Positions 43,941 through 53,939 of a DNA stretch of 64,000 nucleotides are shown here, one piece after another; the stretch's first letter is position 1; every line of letters starts with the position of its first letter. Source of the stretch: Ignavibacteria bacterium (GTDB lineage Bacteria; Bacteroidota; Ignavibacteria; Ignavibacteriales; Ignavibacteriaceae); assembly GCA_017302895.1 (NCBI GenBank), contig JAFLBV010000002.1, positions 186,001 to 250,000 of the forward strand, written 5' to 3'. The position numbers were made by a program, and so were the translations under genes. The notes beneath the pieces are model-generated. The model was given only the letters and a program-made list of their open reading frames with translations, did not search any database and was not told the origin of the DNA.

Positions 43941-44704
43941 CTCTTACTGTTCCTTCCCAAAAATTCCTGAGCGAGCTCAATGTAGTTTTTTGCACCATTT
44001 GAAAGTGCGTCGTACATCAGAACAGGTTTACCGAAACTTGGTGCCTCCGAAACCCTGACATTTCTGTGAATTTTTGTTGCAAAAACTTTGTCTTCGAAAT
44101 ATTTTCTTACTTCTTCAGCCACCTGTTCTGAAAGTTTCAGCCTTGAATCATACATGGTCAGCAAAACTCCCTCGATGGTCAAATGTTTGTTGAACCGTTC
44201 CTTCACCAAAGCGATGGTTCTGAGCAGTTGACCAAGTCCCTCGAGAGCAAAATACTCGCACTGGACGGGAATAAGTACAGAATCACTCGCTGCAAGTGCA
44301 TTCAAAGTCAGGATTCCGAGAGTCGGAGGACAGTCGATGAAGATATAATCGTATTTTGATTTGGCCTCCTTGATACGCTCCTTAAGGATGAATTCTCTTC
44401 TTTCCATCTCGAGCAGTTCAATCTCCGCGCCAACAAGGTCAATTGTTGCCGGGATTAGATCGAGGAAAGGTATCACTTCCTTAACAATTGTGTCGGAGAA
44501 GCTTACGGACCCGACGAGCAGATCATAGATGGAAGGCTGAGTGTTGGGGAAACTCAAACCTGATGATGAATTCCCTTGAGGGTCAATATCTATAACAAGT
44601 ATTTTCTTTTCAGCAACCGCGAGCGAAGCAGAAAGGTTGATTGCAGTGGTTGTCTTCCCCACTCCACCCTTCTGATTCGCCACGGATATTATTTTACCAT
44701 GCAT
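43937..44704 (-). CDS. parA: Chromosome partitioning ATPase ParA/Soj
   Basis: ParA forms the ATP-dependent gradient that pulls ParB-bound DNA. The 255 residues have the deviant Walker A KGGVGKTT, VIDIDPQGNSSSG, and DYIFIDCPPTLG. Length and motifs fit the chromosomal Soj type rather than a plasmid ParA with an N-terminal DNA-binding domain. The parAB pair often lies near the replication origin, which hints that oriC may be close. Confidence 0.96.
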   Translation of the reverse strand: MHGKIISVANQKGGVGKTTTAINLSASLAVAEKKILVIDIDPQGNSSSGLSFPNTQPSIYDLLVGSVSFSDTIVKEVIPFLDLIPATIDLVGAEIELLEMERREFILKERIKEAKSKYDYIFIDCPPTLGILTLNALAASDSVLIPVQCEYFALEGLGQLLRTIALVKERFNKHLTIEGVLLTMYDSRLKLSEQVAEEVRKYFEDKVFATKIHRNVRVSEAPSFGKPVLMYDALSNGAKNYIELAQEFLGRNSKR

Positions 44705-44740
44705 AATTTTTACTTCTGTTCCTGATATCTTCTGAATCTG

Positions 44741-45418
44741 TCATAAAGATATTTCTTCTCCAAATTTAAGAATCGTACAATTTTTGTTTACAGATTCAAG
44801 TTTTCGTTTAAAATCTTCGGGATCGTTCTCGATCACGGGAAATGTGTTGAAATGGAGCGGAATTGCAACTTTTGGATCTGCAAATTCGACAGCTACTACA
44901 GCGTCATCAATTCCCATAGTGTAGTTATCTCCAATCGGGAGTAACATGTAATCAATTTTATTCAACTCACCGATAAGTTTCATGTCGCTAAACAATCCTG
45001 TGTCACCGGTGTGATAAACGGTTAAACCATCAGCGGTGAGAATCACACCAACGGGGTTTCCACCATATCTTCCATCCGGATAAACACTTCCGTGATGGGC
45101 AATTGTAAACTTTACTCTGCCAAATTCAAAATTAAACCCGCCACCAATATGCATTGTGTGGACCTTCACACCTTCTTCCGCGAGAATATTTCCAAGCTCA
45201 AATACGCAGATTACGGTTGCATTACATCGTTTGGCAATTGAGACGGTGTCACCGACATGGTCACCGTGTGCATGTGTTAAAATGATATATTCGGCATCAA
45301 CTTCATCAGCTTTCACCGGTGAAACGGGATTTCCGTCCAAAAACGGGTCGATAAGTATCCGGATGCCATTTGTCGTTGTAAAGAGGCATGCAGAATGCCC
45401 AAAAAATCGCAGCTTCAT
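44741..45418 (-). CDS. UPF0173-family metal-dependent hydrolase
   Basis: The 225 residues are a metallo-beta-lactamase fold hydrolase with the metal motif LTHAHGDHVGD, the HHGS segment and HTGDTGLFSDM. The family (YtkL-like) is widespread and its natural substrate is unknown. Its stop lies 1 nt from the downstream start of parA's leader; upstream it is close to the glycosyltransferase gene. Confidence 0.9.
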   Translation of the reverse strand: MKLRFFGHSACLFTTTNGIRILIDPFLDGNPVSPVKADEVDAEYIILTHAHGDHVGDTVSIAKRCNATVICVFELGNILAEEGVKVHTMHIGGGFNFEFGRVKFTIAHHGSVYPDGRYGGNPVGVILTADGLTVYHTGDTGLFSDMKLIGELNKIDYMLLPIGDNYTMGIDDAVVAVEFADPKVAIPLHFNTFPVIENDPEDFKRKLESVNKNCTILKFGEEISL

Positions 45419-45419
45419 T

Positions 45420-46082
45420 TTAGTAATCTTTCAAAGGTTTAACTATTTGACTCACAAATTTAAGAGTTGTTTCCATATTTTTCATTTTACTTTTTTCTTC
45501 CCCATAAATTGTAGGAATATCAACCCAGCCAAATGAAGCCTGTTTTTTTGCTGCCCTTATTATCATTTCTGTTTCTGCAATATAACCTTTTTCCACGGGA
45601 ATTATTTCTTTTAACAGACTCGCTCTTATTCCACGGAAGCCGGACTGACTGTCGATTATCCTGACACCCGTTTTCTTTGAGAGTAAAAATGAAGAGACAG
45701 AATTACTTATCACTCTGGAGATCGGCATGATGCCCGGTTTGATTTTCCGTTTCCCGATTACAAAATCATAATTCTCCAATTCAGCAAGAAAATATGGAAT
45801 GTATTTTGGGGGATGTTGTAAATCACCGTCCAAAGTAATTATTTTTTTGAATCCTCTGTCCAATGCTGACTTGAATCCCGTTACAAGCGCGTTTCCCTTA
45901 CCCGAATTTGGTTCAAGTCTTATTATTTCCACGCCCTCCATTCCACCTATAAGTTCCGCTCCTCCGTCCGTGGAGCCGTCATCCACCGCGATTACTACCG
46001 GAGAATATTCGAGTGATTGTTTCACCACTTCGAAAATGAAGCGTTTTTCGTTATAGAAAGGAATTACAACGCAGTAGCTCAT
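45420..46082 (-). CDS. Glycosyltransferase family 2, dolichyl-phosphate-type
   Basis: The 220 residues are a soluble GT2 enzyme: CVVIPFYNEKRFIFEVV, VIAVDDGSTDGG, and ITLDGDLQHPPKYIP with the DxD metal site. DLQHPP is typical of polyprenyl-phosphate glycosyltransferases that make lipid-linked sugars for the envelope. No obvious membrane helices follow, so it is the short type. The sugar is unknown. It overlaps cdaA by 4 nt. Confidence 0.88.
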   Translation of the reverse strand: MSYCVVIPFYNEKRFIFEVVKQSLEYSPVVIAVDDGSTDGGAELIGGMEGVEIIRLEPNSGKGNALVTGFKSALDRGFKKIITLDGDLQHPPKYIPYFLAELENYDFVIGKRKIKPGIMPISRVISNSVSSFLLSKKTGVRIIDSQSGFRGIRASLLKEIIPVEKGYIAETEMIIRAAKKQASFGWVDIPTIYGEEKSKMKNMETTLKFVSQIVKPLKDY

Positions 46083-46897
46083 TTTCTGAAGAAAATCCGT
46101 CTAAGCAAGGTATCTTTTGTGGATTCTTCCTTAACAAGTGATTTTTTCAGAATATTTGTAAGTGACTCCCTGGTCAGTCCACGGGTCAGTGTTCCATTTT
46201 GCGCAACGGAGATGGTTCTGGTTTCCTCAGATACGATAATCACGAGTGAATCGAATTCGGCTGAATGAGTCAAACCTGCCTTGTGTCTCATTCCGGTGCC
46301 TTCTTCGCTAAAGTGTTCCTCTTTTGAAAAAGGGATTGAACACCGTGCGGCAACTATAATATCGTCACGAACCACAACTGCTCCGTCGTGAAGTGGTGAT
46401 CCGGGGACAAATATCGACCGTAACAGCATCGTGGAAACCTTCGCATTCACTTCCGTTCCGCTTTCTATCAGTTGTCTTAGATCATTTTCCTTCTCGACAA
46501 TAATTAAGGCACCGTGCCCGACATTTGAGAGCGCGATCGCAGCATTGGTAAGCACTTCCACCAGACCGGGATTGTTTTTATCCCTTCGGAAAGCCTGGAA
46601 CAACGGATTGGAAGCAAGGGACGCCAAAAAACGCCTGATCTCAGGCTGAAAAAGAATTATAAAAGCGATCAGCCAGATATCAGTAATAACCTTCAGGATA
46701 ATGCTGACAGCTTTCAGGTTAAGGGCTTGGGAGATAAGGAAGAGTACGAGAATTATTACCAGTCCAAAAAGGATTTGACTTGCTACGGTTCCGCGAAGCA
46801 GTTTGTAGATATTGTAGATTATCGCAGCAACGATAATGATATCCAGTAAATCGAGGAATCTGAAAGTAACAAAACCGATTTGGAAAAGATCAAACAT
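46079..46897 (-). CDS. cdaA: Diadenylate cyclase CdaA
   Basis: CdaA makes c-di-AMP, which controls potassium and osmotic balance. The 272 residues have three N-terminal membrane helices (about 8-80) and the DAC domain (about 95-240) with the catalytic motifs LHDGAVVV (DGA) and GMRHKAGL (canonical RHR reads RHK here). The next gene upstream is folP, overlapping by 8 nt. A glmM partner is not in the window. Confidence 0.93.
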   Translation of the reverse strand: MFDLFQIGFVTFRFLDLLDIIIVAAIIYNIYKLLRGTVASQILFGLVIILVLFLISQALNLKAVSIILKVITDIWLIAFIILFQPEIRRFLASLASNPLFQAFRRDKNNPGLVEVLTNAAIALSNVGHGALIIVEKENDLRQLIESGTEVNAKVSTMLLRSIFVPGSPLHDGAVVVRDDIIVAARCSIPFSKEEHFSEEGTGMRHKAGLTHSAEFDSLVIIVSEETRTISVAQNGTLTRGLTRESLTNILKKSLVKEESTKDTLLRRIFFRK

Positions 46898-47681
46898 TCA
46901 GACTCTCCAAAATTTTCCTGTATTTCAGTGCGTTTTCGATGTTGTGGGTCCTTATATAGCGAACTCCTTTTAGTGCAGCGAAAAACTCATACATCGCAGA
47001 TGGGAAATCCCGCTCAGAGGTTTCAAGATTCAGATATTTTCCGATGAAGGATTTCCTTGAGAGACCAACTAAAACATCAAAGCCACTATTCGTGAACTTA
47101 TCAATGTTCGAGATAATTTGGATATTTTGCTCGACTGTCTTGCCAAAACCAATACCCGGATCGATTATCACTTCACTGATTCCTTCACCTTCAGCTTCTT
47201 TTGCTCTTGATAAAAGCCAGCCTTTCACATCATTCACAACATCACTGTAGGTGGTCATTTGCTGCATTACCGAAGGTCTCCCGGGTGTATGCATCAAAAT
47301 ATATTTTACCTTGGAACCCGCAACAACCTTCCACATTTCTGCATCAAAAGTGCCTCCGCTTATGTCGTTGACGAATGTTACGCCCTCATCGAGCGCAGCT
47401 TTGGCAACTTCACTTTTGTATGTATCAATTGAGATTGCTGCATCAGGTATTTCCCTGAGGATCCCTTTAATTACAGGAATCGTCCGTCTGATTTCTTCCC
47501 CGGCGGTTACTTCTTCTGCACCGGGCCGCGTCGACTCACCACCTATATCGATGATGTCCACACCCCGGTGCAAAACTTCGAGCGAATAGCGAATGGCATC
47601 TACAGCGGAAAAATAAAGTCCGCCATCTGAAAAGGAATCAGGTGTTACATTGACAATTCCTGCAATCTTCAAATTTGTCAC
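46890..47681 (-). CDS. folP: Dihydropteroate synthase
   Basis: FolP joins p-aminobenzoate to the pterin precursor in folate synthesis and is the target of sulfonamides. The 263 residues show GIVNVTPDSFSDGGLYF, DIGGESTRPGAE, FVNDISGG and DPGIGFGKTVEQN with LSRKSFIG, all canonical. Start is GTG and the N terminus is slightly shorter than in E. coli. It pairs with cdaA, a frequent neighbourhood. Confidence 0.96.
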   Translation of the reverse strand: MTNLKIAGIVNVTPDSFSDGGLYFSAVDAIRYSLEVLHRGVDIIDIGGESTRPGAEEVTAGEEIRRTIPVIKGILREIPDAAISIDTYKSEVAKAALDEGVTFVNDISGGTFDAEMWKVVAGSKVKYILMHTPGRPSVMQQMTTYSDVVNDVKGWLLSRAKEAEGEGISEVIIDPGIGFGKTVEQNIQIISNIDKFTNSGFDVLVGLSRKSFIGKYLNLETSERDFPSAMYEFFAALKGVRYIRTHNIENALKYRKILESLNV

Positions 47682-47691
47682 GATACTCAGG

Positions 47692-48858
47692 TTAGTCCAG
47701 CATTCTCTTATATTTGATATTTCCCTGATGAATTGTCATTTCCACTTCAAACTCATCATTCATCACTACAATATCTGCGTCTTTTCCTACAGCGAGAATA
47801 CCTTTTCTGTCTTCAATATTCAGAACCTTTGCGCCATTCAATGAAGCCATTCTGACAGATTCAGTCACTTTTGCATTAGCTTTTTTAATCATGTTTTTGA
47901 TCGCACGATTTAAGGTAAGCGTACTTCCTGCGAGAGTGCCGTCAGATAAAAATGCCTTACTGCCTTTCATGTAAACTTTCTGATCTGCAAATTCATACTC
48001 ACCCTCGTGCATTCCACCGGCGCGAATGGAATCTGTTATCAGGATAATCCCGTTCGATCCCTTTAGCTTGAGCAGCAATTCCATAACCGCAGGGTGAACA
48101 TGAAGTGTATCTGCTATCAGCTCTATTTTCAATTCATTTCGCAACATCGCACCCAATACCACCCCGGGATTTCTGTGGTGCAACGGAGTCATGGCGTTAA
48201 ACATGTGGGTAACATGTGCAGCGCCGTGATCAATGGCAAGCTCAATGGTTTCATAGTTGGCTGTCGAGTGTCCGATTGAAAGGACTACACCCTTTAAAGC
48301 AGCAGCCCGCATTACCTGAAGTGATCCTTCAAGTTCAGGGGCAATTGTCATTATTTTTATAAGCCCGCGAGAAGCTTCCCACATTTCATCCCATGATTCG
48401 ACTGATGGAGTCCAAAGGTATTCCTCGTTCATGGCACCCTTTAATACAGGGTTAAGGTATGGGCCTTCCATGTGGATTCCTATGATATTCGAATCAGGGT
48501 TGGCATGAATGTAATCAGCAATCCTCCTTAAATCAGCTAAAAGTTGATCTTTTGGTTTTGCGTAGAGTGAAGCCAGAACCGTGGTTGATCCATGACGAAT
48601 AAAATAATCAGCAACTATACCGATGCTAGAAGGATCTTCATCGGCAAAACCTTTTCCACCACCACCATGAACAAGGAGATCGACAAAACCGGGAGTTACA
48701 ATGTTCCCGCTTACATCAATCACTTCGCATTCATCTGGAATTCTTACATCCGAGGCTTTTCCGATGTCAGATATCTGTCCATCCTGCATAACAATAGTGC
48801 CGTTTTTAACGATACGGAAGGGAGTGATTATCTCTCCGCCGATTAGTGCTAATTTCAC
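47692..48858 (-). CDS. nagA: N-acetylglucosamine-6-phosphate deacetylase
   Basis: NagA removes the acetyl group from GlcNAc-6-phosphate, feeding NagB. The 388 residues are an amidohydrolase: PGFVDLLVHGGGGKGF, HMEGPYLNPVLKGAM, IGHSTANYETIELAIDHG, HVTHMFNAMTPLHHR and ITDSIRAGG. These carry the metal and substrate ligands. nagB is 5 kb away on the other strand, so the two are not in one operon. The gene starts 8 nt after the rpe stop. Confidence 0.94.
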   Translation of the reverse strand: MKLALIGGEIITPFRIVKNGTIVMQDGQISDIGKASDVRIPDECEVIDVSGNIVTPGFVDLLVHGGGGKGFADEDPSSIGIVADYFIRHGSTTVLASLYAKPKDQLLADLRRIADYIHANPDSNIIGIHMEGPYLNPVLKGAMNEEYLWTPSVESWDEMWEASRGLIKIMTIAPELEGSLQVMRAAALKGVVLSIGHSTANYETIELAIDHGAAHVTHMFNAMTPLHHRNPGVVLGAMLRNELKIELIADTLHVHPAVMELLLKLKGSNGIILITDSIRAGGMHEGEYEFADQKVYMKGSKAFLSDGTLAGSTLTLNRAIKNMIKKANAKVTESVRMASLNGAKVLNIEDRKGILAVGKDADIVVMNDEFEVEMTIHQGNIKYKRMLD

Positions 48859-48866
48859 AGTTTACC

Positions 48867-49529
48867 TCAACTATTTAAAATCTTTAAAAAATTATTCATT
48901 GACTCTTTAATATTCTTTGCGTTGTAAATCGATGACCCTGCCACGAATACTTCACAACCTGCATTTGAAATTTCTTTGATATTCTCCTGATTTACTCCAC
49001 CATCCACCTCAATCAGATAGTCGTAACCGTTCTCATTTTTCAGAGCGGCAAGCTTCTTTATCTTCTTAAGAGCATTAGGAATAAACTTTTGCCCACCGAA
49101 CCCCGGATTTACTGACATTACAAGAATCAGGTCTACCAGATCCAATACCTCAGAGAGCGTTTCAACCGGAGTTGCCGGATTTATGGCAACACCGGCCTTG
49201 GCACCGTATTCCTTGATACGGTTTAATGTTCTGTCAAGGTGGACCACCTCTTCATGATGTACAGTGATGAAATCAGCACCTGCCTTTATAAAACCGGGAA
49301 TCAAAGAATCCGGATCCTCAACCATCAAATGGACATCTAAAGGAAGTTCTGTAATACGACGGACCGCCTCTACTATGATACTTCCAAAAGTAAGGTTTGG
49401 TACAAATTTTCCATCCATTATATCACAATGGATGAAACCGGCACCATTATTTTCAACGATTTTTATCTGTTGTTCAAGATTCGTAAAATCAGCGGATAAA
49501 ATTGAAGGCGCTAATATCTTCCTGATCAC
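48867..49529 (-). CDS. rpe: Ribulose-phosphate 3-epimerase
   Basis: Rpe interconverts ribulose-5-phosphate and xylulose-5-phosphate in the pentose phosphate pathway. The 220 residues form a TIM barrel with APSILSADFTNLEQQI, HCDIMDGKFVPNLTFG, HLMVEDPDSLI and VMSVNPGFGGQKFIP, and IEVDGGVNQENI. All metal-binding residues are present. It overlaps the PASTA gene by 4 nt. Confidence 0.96.
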   Translation of the reverse strand: MIRKILAPSILSADFTNLEQQIKIVENNGAGFIHCDIMDGKFVPNLTFGSIIVEAVRRITELPLDVHLMVEDPDSLIPGFIKAGADFITVHHEEVVHLDRTLNRIKEYGAKAGVAINPATPVETLSEVLDLVDLILVMSVNPGFGGQKFIPNALKKIKKLAALKNENGYDYLIEVDGGVNQENIKEISNAGCEVFVAGSSIYNAKNIKESMNNFLKILNS

Positions 49530-50362
49530 TGGATAATCTCCTCATCAGAATTTGAGACAGAGACTTCAAGATCGACGACTTCACCTTTTTTCACTTTTAT
49601 TCCTGGACTGATACTTTGGCCAATCACTGATCCGGGAAGATGGTCAGGAGAAACGACTTCTTTTATCGTACCAACTTTCAGCCCAAGATCGGTAAGTTGT
49701 TTGATTGCCTCCTGTTTTGACAATTTCTTTAATCCCGGCATGGTTACCATGTCAATATCGGTACTCTGATCCTCTTCAGTTGATTTGAAATCGAGTGTAT
49801 CGACGATAATATCACCCGGCATGTCAATTCGAATGTAAATCGAAGAACCTTCGGGAACTTTCTCACCCGGTTTACGGCTCTGCTCGAGAACGAGAGCCTG
49901 GAGGTCCGGTTCTGAAACTTTGTTTATAAGTCTGAGAAGCAGGTTTGAAGAAAGCAAAATCTGTTCAGCTTCTGCGTAGGTTTTTCCAATCAGATCGGGA
50001 ACTTCGACAGTCTGCCGGGTATCGTTCGGACCGCTGCCTCGGTAACTGCCCACCCAAAGTAAAATTACTCTTCCTTCTTTTACAATTTTACCATTAACCG
50101 GTTTTTGCTGAAGAATCTTACCATCTTTGGTGGGATCTGATACTTCGATCACATTTGAAACTGAGTAGTTTAAATCGATCGAGTCCAAAATATCGAGAGC
50201 ACGTTGCTTGTCCAGTCCGACAACATTTGGAACTTTTACTTCATCTCCGGATACATAGAATGGCATGATTATTTTATCTATTGCAAAAAGAGAAATAAAC
50301 AAACCGAGAACAATGTAGGATGCTCTTAGTAAAAGTGTGATTTTGCGAGTTTTTTTCATCAA
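49526..50362 (-). CDS. PASTA-domain membrane protein
   Basis: The 278 residues have a single membrane helix (about 8-30) and three PASTA repeats (about 40-110, 112-180, 205-275), for example VPNVVGLDKQRALDILDSI and VPDLIGKTYAEAEQILL. PASTA domains bind peptidoglycan fragments or beta-lactams. No kinase or penicillin-binding domain is attached, a stand-alone form common in Bacteroidota. The function is unproven; a cell-wall or division-linked role is likely. Confidence 0.9.
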   Translation of the reverse strand: MMKKTRKITLLLRASYIVLGLFISLFAIDKIIMPFYVSGDEVKVPNVVGLDKQRALDILDSIDLNYSVSNVIEVSDPTKDGKILQQKPVNGKIVKEGRVILLWVGSYRGSGPNDTRQTVEVPDLIGKTYAEAEQILLSSNLLLRLINKVSEPDLQALVLEQSRKPGEKVPEGSSIYIRIDMPGDIIVDTLDFKSTEEDQSTDIDMVTMPGLKKLSKQEAIKQLTDLGLKVGTIKEVVSPDHLPGSVIGQSISPGIKVKKGEVVDLEVSVSNSDEEIIQ

Positions 50363-50537
50363 ATCTGTTTTAGTGAAATTTTTGTTTTAAACATGAAATT
50401 TATCACAAAAAAATGAATTAGAGAAATTAAGTCGCAGTTTCGTAATTTGCCTACTTACAATTTTAAGTTTATTATCACTTCATTTTTCTTTCACTTTTAG
50501 TTAACTGATTATCCTTAATAATCGTAAAAGGTATCTT
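50363..50537. promoter_or_regulatory. Divergent promoter region between the PASTA unit and the POT transporter
   Basis: These 175 AT-rich bases separate two divergent transcription units. TAAATTTC on the minus strand (near 50400) is a one-mismatch -7 element. On the plus side no full motif was placed; GTAAAAGG before the ATG is the ribosome binding site. Confidence 0.4.
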
Positions 50538-52265
50538 ATGTTCAAAAATCACCCTTCCGGACTTCCGGTTCTCTTCTTCACTGAATTGTGGGAAAGATTC
50601 GGCTACTATTTAATGTTAGGAATCTTTTTCCTTTACATGACTGATTTTGCCCCCAAGGGATTGGGATATTCAACCGAAATGGCTTCCGATATTTACGGTA
50701 CATATATTGCTTTGGTTTATTTAACCCCGTTTTTAGGAGGATTGCTGGCTGACAGAGTGTTTGGCTATATAAAATCTATAGTTTTCGGCGGAATATTGAT
50801 GGCGCTTGGTTATTTTGGACTCGCCATACCCGGCGATACCTTTTTATGGCCCTCACTTTTTCTCGTAATCTTTGGAAACGGTTTCTTTAAACCAAATATC
50901 TCCACACTTGTTGGCAATCTTTATTCACAGGAAAAATACAAAATTCTCAAAGATACCGGATACAACATCTTCTATATGGGTATCAATATAGGAGCATTTG
51001 TATGTAACTTTGTAGCTGCCTACCTGAGAAATGAATTTGGGTGGGGATTTGCGTTTGCCGGAGCCGGTGTCGGAATGATCATCGGGGTTATCTGGTTCAT
51101 GTCGGGTCTGAAGCATGTTCGCGAAGCCGACATTAAAAAACCTGCTCAACAGGGTGATCAGTCACTCGCATCCATATTCCTTTATGTCTTTTTGCCGGCT
51201 ATAGTTACAGCCATAATCGGTTATATGCTTCCGACAATTGCTTTCGGAAAACCACTGTTTGGCTCCCCTGCTACGGATGCATTTATTTTTGCGAGCATAC
51301 CAATTGTATTGTTTTATTTCAGCCTGTGGTTCCGTGCAGCTAAAGAGGACAAGGAGTCAATTGCCGCACTTCTTTCTATTTTTGGTGTGGTGATTATTTT
51401 TTGGGCTATTTTCCATCAGAATGGAGCAGCTCTGACAGTTTGGGCAAGAGACTATACAAACCGTCAACTTCCCACTGTTGTTGAATCTGTTGTTTCTCCA
51501 CTCGGATTGACAGAAGAAAAGTATAAAAATGTGCTCATAGTTGAGAAAGCCGGTAAAACTACCGAAGTTCCTGTTTTGCTTATAACCACCGGTAAGGAAC
51601 CTTCAAAAATTTACTACAAAACTTCAGCGGGTGAAAAAACCACTCAGTCCGTTGACACTACCGGAGCAAAAGTAACAAAAGGTCATGGAACCTATTTTGG
51701 AAACATGTCCCAGGAAGATAAAGCGAAAGTCCCTGAAAATGAGGCTTATATTATCCTTTCAACTGAGATTTTTCAGTCAATCAATCCTTTCTGGGTTGTT
51801 CTTCTGACTCCCGTTGTGGTTTCATTTTTCTCACTTCTTCGCAAGCGGGGTAAGGAACCTTCCACAGCCGGAAAAATTGGATGGGGACTGTTTATTACAG
51901 CAATTTCAACCATTGTTATGATCGGTGCTGTTATCTTCTCCGAAAATGGAAGTGTAAAGAGTTCTGCTGCCTGGCTCGTTGGAACTTATTTTGTCATCAC
52001 AATTGGTGAGTTATGTCTCAGCCCGATGGGTCTCTCTCTCGTCTCGAAGGTTTCACCTCCACGGTTTACCGCTTTAATGATGGGTGGATGGTTTCTTTCC
52101 ACATCGATTGGTAATAAACTTTCCGGTGTGATTTCAGGACTATGGACCAGTTTCGACAACAAAGTTTATTTCTTCCTGATCAACTTTATCGCTGCAGGAT
52201 TTGCTGCTTTGGCAATCTTCCTGATGATTAAGTGGCTGCGAAGAGTAATTTCGCAACATTCATAA
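50538..52265 (+). CDS. Proton-dependent oligopeptide transporter (POT/PTR family)
   Basis: The protein imports di- and tripeptides with protons. The 575 residues begin HPSGLPVLFFTELWERFGYYLMLG, carrying the ExxER-type motif (ELWERF) of peptide transporters, and have about 12-14 membrane helices. A periplasmic insert lies between about residues 300 and 400 (many Thr and Lys). The Bacteroidota-type POTs often carry this insert. A strong terminator follows the stop. Confidence 0.92.
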   Translation: MFKNHPSGLPVLFFTELWERFGYYLMLGIFFLYMTDFAPKGLGYSTEMASDIYGTYIALVYLTPFLGGLLADRVFGYIKSIVFGGILMALGYFGLAIPGDTFLWPSLFLVIFGNGFFKPNISTLVGNLYSQEKYKILKDTGYNIFYMGINIGAFVCNFVAAYLRNEFGWGFAFAGAGVGMIIGVIWFMSGLKHVREADIKKPAQQGDQSLASIFLYVFLPAIVTAIIGYMLPTIAFGKPLFGSPATDAFIFASIPIVLFYFSLWFRAAKEDKESIAALLSIFGVVIIFWAIFHQNGAALTVWARDYTNRQLPTVVESVVSPLGLTEEKYKNVLIVEKAGKTTEVPVLLITTGKEPSKIYYKTSAGEKTTQSVDTTGAKVTKGHGTYFGNMSQEDKAKVPENEAYIILSTEIFQSINPFWVVLLTPVVVSFFSLLRKRGKEPSTAGKIGWGLFITAISTIVMIGAVIFSENGSVKSSAAWLVGTYFVITIGELCLSPMGLSLVSKVSPPRFTALMMGGWFLSTSIGNKLSGVISGLWTSFDNKVYFFLINFIAAGFAALAIFLMIKWLRRVISQHS

Positions 52266-52273
52266 ATTTTATG

Positions 52274-52305
52274 GAGGCTGTCCTTAAAAGACAGCCTCTT
52301 TTTTT
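52274..52305 (+). terminator. Rho-independent terminator after the POT transporter gene
   Basis: GAGGCTGTC and GACAGCCTC form a perfect 9-bp stem with a CTTAAAA loop, followed by seven T. It ends only three bases before the ATG of the next gene. Confidence 0.9.
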
Positions 52306-52308
52306 ACC

Positions 52309-53922
52309 ATGTATAACAGCTATTTTTTTCTAAAACGGTTTTTACAGGAGATTCTTCCGGAAATAAAAGGAAAATCCCTTGTGTCAGTCCATTCACAGGA
52401 AAAGGATATTTTTCACATCACGATTGGTGAATTTCTCCATTCAGATGAGAATATAATCCTCGAGTTTTCGACGGTCCCCAACTCCCCCTACCTTCTAAAA
52501 AGGAAATACTTTAAACCTGCCGGGAAGAATCTTGTTTACTTTTTCAAAGATTACATTCCTCAAAAAATCAGGGATATTAAGATCGCCCGTGGAGAGCGGG
52601 ATATGATGCTGATCCTCGAGTCAGGATTTGTGGTAATCTCTCTAAAAGGCGTTAAAACCAATCTTTTTTTCCTTGATTCGGAAACAAACCTGCAATACTC
52701 GGTAAAAAAAACTGATGGCTCAGCCTCGTGGTTTGAGACCGGTAAGGGGCTTACATTCATATCTCCGGGTGATAAGGATGTGTTGCCGGAAACCGAATCT
52801 TTTCCCGACATAACCACTATCAAAAAGGCTCTCCCCTTTCTGGGTAACGATTTACTCAGGGAGATACAACTTTTGCCCGGACCATACACCCGTAACGATC
52901 TTATGAATAAAATCAAAAGGGTTTTAAAAGACAAAATCGTGATGGTGAAAGATGGTCTCACAGGGAAAATGGTATTATTGCCCGAATCATTCAAGACCGA
53001 TTGTGAGAAGATAAAAACATTTGATAGTGCAGTCATTGCTTTGCAGGAGTTTATTTCACACCTCAGAAAACATGACTCCGAAATTCAGATAAGAAAACGG
53101 GTGGAGACCCGAATTAGAAAGGATTATCAATTTTATCTTCAGAAGCGGGAAAACCTTGAGAATGTACTCGCTTCAGAAGACAAAGCAGAAATGTATGACC
53201 AGTTTGCAAATCTTATTATGATAAACCGGGATGATGTCCCCAAGGGCGCTGAAGAACTGACAGTCAGTAATCTATTTGATTCAGAAAAGATTGTAAAAAT
53301 CAAACTGAAAAGTGATCTTTCGGTTAACGAGAATGTTGAGTTTTACTTCAAAAAAGCAAGGGGCGAACGGCTAAAATTTGAGACTGCGGCAAAGTCACTT
53401 GTGATGGTAAAACAAAAAATTGTAGATTTGGAATCAAAGATTAAATTATTTGAGAATATGGATTTAAACGATTTAAGAAATTATGAAAAGGGACTTCCAC
53501 CCGATCGTGATAAAGGAAGTGGTGTTTCTAAAGAGGAGCTGAAAGCCAGAAGATTCCTGATTGACGGCAAGTGGGAAGTTCTTGTTGGCAAGGACAGTGA
53601 GAACAACGATTATCTTACTCTTAAAGTGGCAAAACAGTCCGACTACTGGTTTCACGCTAGAGGCTCATCAGGATCCCATACAATCCTGCGGTTTAGTGGC
53701 AAAGAAAAACCACCAAAAGAAATAATTAAAAAAGTTGCTCAAATTGCCGCATTTTACAGCAAAGCAAAAAACTCGAAACTCGTTCCGGTATGTTTTACAC
53801 AAAAAAAATATGTTGTAAAGCGTAAAGGTATGAATCCCGGGCAGGTTTCGTTACTGAGAGAAGAAGTGGTTATGGTTCCTCCTGTAATCCCCGATAATGC
53901 TCTGCAGGAGAATAACGATTAA
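52309..53922 (+). CDS. rqcH: NFACT-domain protein RqcH (ribosome quality control)
   Basis: RqcH/Rqc2 proteins bind stalled large subunits and add C-terminal alanine tails to trapped peptides. The 537 residues have an N-terminal NFACT-N domain ([18 protein letters not shown]), a helical coiled-coil middle (about 290-410) and the C-terminal NFACT-R domain with [15 protein letters not shown]. Some relatives act as fibronectin-binding proteins, but the NFACT-R core fits RqcH. The ATG lies just behind a terminator and lacks a clear ribosome binding site, so its promoter is unclear. Confidence 0.92.
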   Translation: MYNSYFFLKRFLQEILPEIKGKSLVSVHSQEKDIFHITIGEFLHSDENIILEFSTVPNSPYLLKRKYFKPAGKNLVYFFKDYIPQKIRDIKIARGERDMMLILESGFVVISLKGVKTNLFFLDSETNLQYSVKKTDGSASWFETGKGLTFISPGDKDVLPETESFPDITTIKKALPFLGNDLLREIQLLPGPYTRNDLMNKIKRVLKDKIVMVKDGLTGKMVLLPESFKTDCEKIKTFDSAVIALQEFISHLRKHDSEIQIRKRVETRIRKDYQFYLQKRENLENVLASEDKAEMYDQFANLIMINRDDVPKGAEELTVSNLFDSEKIVKIKLKSDLSVNENVEFYFKKARGERLKFETAAKSLVMVKQKIVDLESKIKLFENMDLNDLRNYEKGLPPDRDKGSGVSKEELKARRFLIDGKWEVLVGKDSENNDYLTLKVAKQSDYWFHARGSSGSHTILRFSGKEKPPKEIIKKVAQIAAFYSKAKNSKLVPVCFTQKKYVVKRKGMNPGQVSLLREEVVMVPPVIPDNALQENND

Positions 53923-53939
53923 TAAATGGAGATCAAAAA

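Noticed and set aside
43008..44704. parAB as a sign of an integrated plasmid
   Set aside because: Both proteins are of the chromosomal Soj/Spo0J type and lie among housekeeping genes; no rep gene is present. No parS site was recognised either.
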